64,000 nucleotides of DNA from Lysinibacillus piscis (GTDB taxonomy: Bacteria; Bacillota; Bacilli; Bacillales_A; Planococcaceae), in contig NZ_BRZA01000002.1 of assembly GCF_026012395.1 (NCBI RefSeq), positions 248,001-312,000 of the forward strand, in the 5' to 3' direction. The notes under the pieces are model-generated. The model made no database searches and had not been told where the DNA came from. It saw only the letters and a program-made list of their open reading frames with translations. How positions within the stretch are numbered: position 1 is the stretch's first letter; the number at the start of each line of letters is the position of its first letter. Positions 62,426 to 64,000 of the stretch are shown here, piece after piece. The position numbers and the translations under genes were made by a program.

Positions 62426-64000
62426 ATGACAGAAAATTTATCAATGCCAACAAAGTATGAGCCACAGTCCATTGAAGCTGGACGTTATGACTGGTGGTTA
62501 CAAGGAAAGTTTTTCGAAGCACAGCCAGACAGTGGGAAAAAACCATATTCCATCGTGATTCCACCGCCAAATGTTACAGGTAAACTACATTTAGGACATG
62601 CATGGGATACGACATTACAAGATATTTTAATTCGTATGAAACGTATGCAAGGTTATGATGCACTTTGGTTACCTGGTATGGACCATGCAGGGATTGCGAC
62701 ACAGGCGAAAGTAGAAGCAAAACTGCGCGAAGATAATATTACACGTTATGATTTAGGGCGTGAAAAATTCCTTGAAAAAACATGGGAATGGAAAGAAGAA
62801 TATGCTGGTCATATTCGTGATCAATGGGCAAAGCTTGGTCTTGGCTTAGATTATACGCGCGAACGCTTCACGTTAGATAAAGGTCTATCAGATGCAGTAA
62901 AAACAGTATTCGTCCAATTGTATGAAAAAGGGCTTATTTATCGTGGCGAACGTATTATTAACTGGGACCCAGCAGCGAAAACGGCTTTATCGGATATTGA
63001 AGTTATTTATCAAGATGTACAAGGTGCATTTTACCACATGAAATATCCATTAGCAGATGGTTCAGGCTATGTAGAGGTAGCAACGACACGTCCAGAAACA
63101 ATGCTTGGTGATTCAGGGGTGGCTGTGCATCCAAATGATGAGCGTTACCAGCATTTAATTGGTAAAACGGTTATTTTACCAATCGTAGGTCGTGAAATCC
63201 CAATCGTAGCTGATGATTATGTGGATATGGAATTTGGTACGGGTGTTGTAAAAATGACACCAGCGCATGATCCAAATGACTTTGAAGTAGGGAATCGCCA
63301 TAACCTAGAGCGTATTCTTGTGATGAATGAAGATGGCACAATGAATGAGCTGGCTGGCAAGTATAATGGTATGGATCGTTTCGATTGCCGCAAGCAAATC
63401 GTAGCAGATTTACAGGAAGCAGGCGTGTTAATTCGCATTGAAGAGCACATGCATTCAGTAGGTCATTCAGAGCGTACAGGTGCAGTAGTAGAGCCTTATT
63501 TATCAGCACAATGGTTTGTAAAAATGCAGCCACTTGCAGATGCTTCTCTTGGATTACAACAAGATGAAGAAGGGAAAGTCAACTTCGTACCAGCACGCTT
63601 CGAAAACACGTATTCTCGCTGGATGGAAAATATTCGTGATTGGTGTATTTCTCGTCAGCTTTGGTGGGGGCATCAAATTCCAGCTTGGTATCATAATGAA
63701 ACAGGTGAAGTATATGTTGGCATGGAAGCGCCAGCAGATGCGGAAAACTGGACACAGGATGAAGATGTATTGGATACATGGTTCTCATCTGCATTATGGC
63801 CGTTTTCAACAATGGGCTGGCCAGATGAAACAAATGCAGAGTACCAACGCTATTATCCAACAAGCACACTAGTAACAGGCTATGATATTATTTTCTTCTG
63901 GGTATCACGTATGATTTTCCAAGGGCTTGAATTTACAGGTAAACGTCCATTCCAAGATGTATTAATTCACGGTTTAGTACGTGATGGTGAAGGGCGTAAA
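62426..64000 (+). CDS. valS: Valyl-tRNA synthetase (3' end outside window)
   Basis: Class I aminoacyl-tRNA synthetase charging tRNA-Val. The first 525 codons are present and open to the window end. The ATP-binding HIGH motif appears as [16 protein letters not shown]. The editing domain is visible at about 200-340 ([36 protein letters not shown]). The catalytic core resumes with [19 protein letters not shown] and [20 protein letters not shown]. The KMSKS motif is beyond the window. A strong site, AAGGAGGAAC, precedes the ATG. Expression is controlled by the T-box leader. Confidence 0.97.
   Translation, partial: MTENLSMPTKYEPQSIEAGRYDWWLQGKFFEAQPDSGKKPYSIVIPPPNVTGKLHLGHAWDTTLQDILIRMKRMQGYDALWLPGMDHAGIATQAKVEAKLREDNITRYDLGREKFLEKTWEWKEEYAGHIRDQWAKLGLGLDYTRERFTLDKGLSDAVKTVFVQLYEKGLIYRGERIINWDPAAKTALSDIEVIYQDVQGAFYHMKYPLADGSGYVEVATTRPETMLGDSGVAVHPNDERYQHLIGKTVILPIVGREIPIVADDYVDMEFGTGVVKMTPAHDPNDFEVGNRHNLERILVMNEDGTMNELAGKYNGMDRFDCRKQIVADLQEAGVLIRIEEHMHSVGHSERTGAVVEPYLSAQWFVKMQPLADASLGLQQDEEGKVNFVPARFENTYSRWMENIRDWCISRQLWWGHQIPAWYHNETGEVYVGMEAPADAENWTQDEDVLDTWFSSALWPFSTMGWPDETNAEYQRYYPTSTLVTGYDIIFFWVSRMIFQGLEFTGKRPFQDVLIHGLVRDGEGRK

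Noticed and set aside
63171-63533. 120-codon minus-strand frame inside valS
   Set aside because: Shadow of valS; the cysteine/histidine/leucine-rich translation is an antisense artefact.

Overview
The window is low-GC Gram-positive chromosome from an endospore-forming member of the Bacillaceae/Planococcaceae. Gene content, S-layer-homology (SLH) proteins, a gerE gene and gene order close to Bacillus subtilis all point to Lysinibacillus or a near relative. No plasmid or intact phage is visible. Most of the window is conserved core, interrupted by lineage-specific blocks.

Layout: (1) 1-11436 follows the B. subtilis order uvrC-lysC-yslB-sdhCAB-ysmA-gerE-ysmB-racE-rph-ysnA-ysnB, with gerM missing between racE and rph. 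lysC sits behind a lysine riboswitch, but the encoded aspartokinase homologue has replacements at almost every aspartate-binding motif. (2) 11458-15571 is accessory: a P-loop kinase, an unknown gene, tRNA-Arg(TCT), decayed fragments and a secreted transglycosylase-SH3-SLH protein. (3) 15792-19515 is a fatty-acid oxidation operon whose first gene, an acyl-CoA ligase, is a deletion pseudogene preceded by a CcpA-type cre site. (4) 19513-29460 holds selO, an MFS transporter plus M20 amidohydrolase operon with a divergent PucR-type regulator, uspA, a lipoprotein, and a PadR remnant joined to a HAAS-domain membrane protein. (5) 29493-33364 is the qoxABCD aa3 quinol oxidase operon on the minus strand. 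(6) 33888-42243 carries a DUF2785 gene and then ysoA-tig-clpX-lonA-engB, with lonB absent. (7) 42261-48873 is an inserted block: a yjfB-type gene behind a sigma-D-like promoter, then three secreted proteins, two of them SLH proteins and one with a von Willebrand A domain. (8) 49114-55683 is hemAXCDBL. (9) 55698-61954 contains an ABC exporter, an ABC-type ATPase plus TOPRIM-like pair that looks like a defence module, a CoxG-like protein, and a short SpoVID-N-terminus-like protein in the place where spoVID lies in B. subtilis. (10) A valine T-box leader and valS (cut by the window end) close the window.

The most striking unannotated structure is a dispersed intergenic repeat family. I find six substantial copies and two fragments in 64 kb, on both strands. 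The copies share three hairpin modules, and two of these show compensatory base changes between copies. Several copies begin exactly in the T-tract of an intrinsic terminator and end close to the next gene, including inside the lysC and valS leaders and between hemA and hemX. Family and promoter assignments rest on reading the sequence and on remembered family features; no database search was run.
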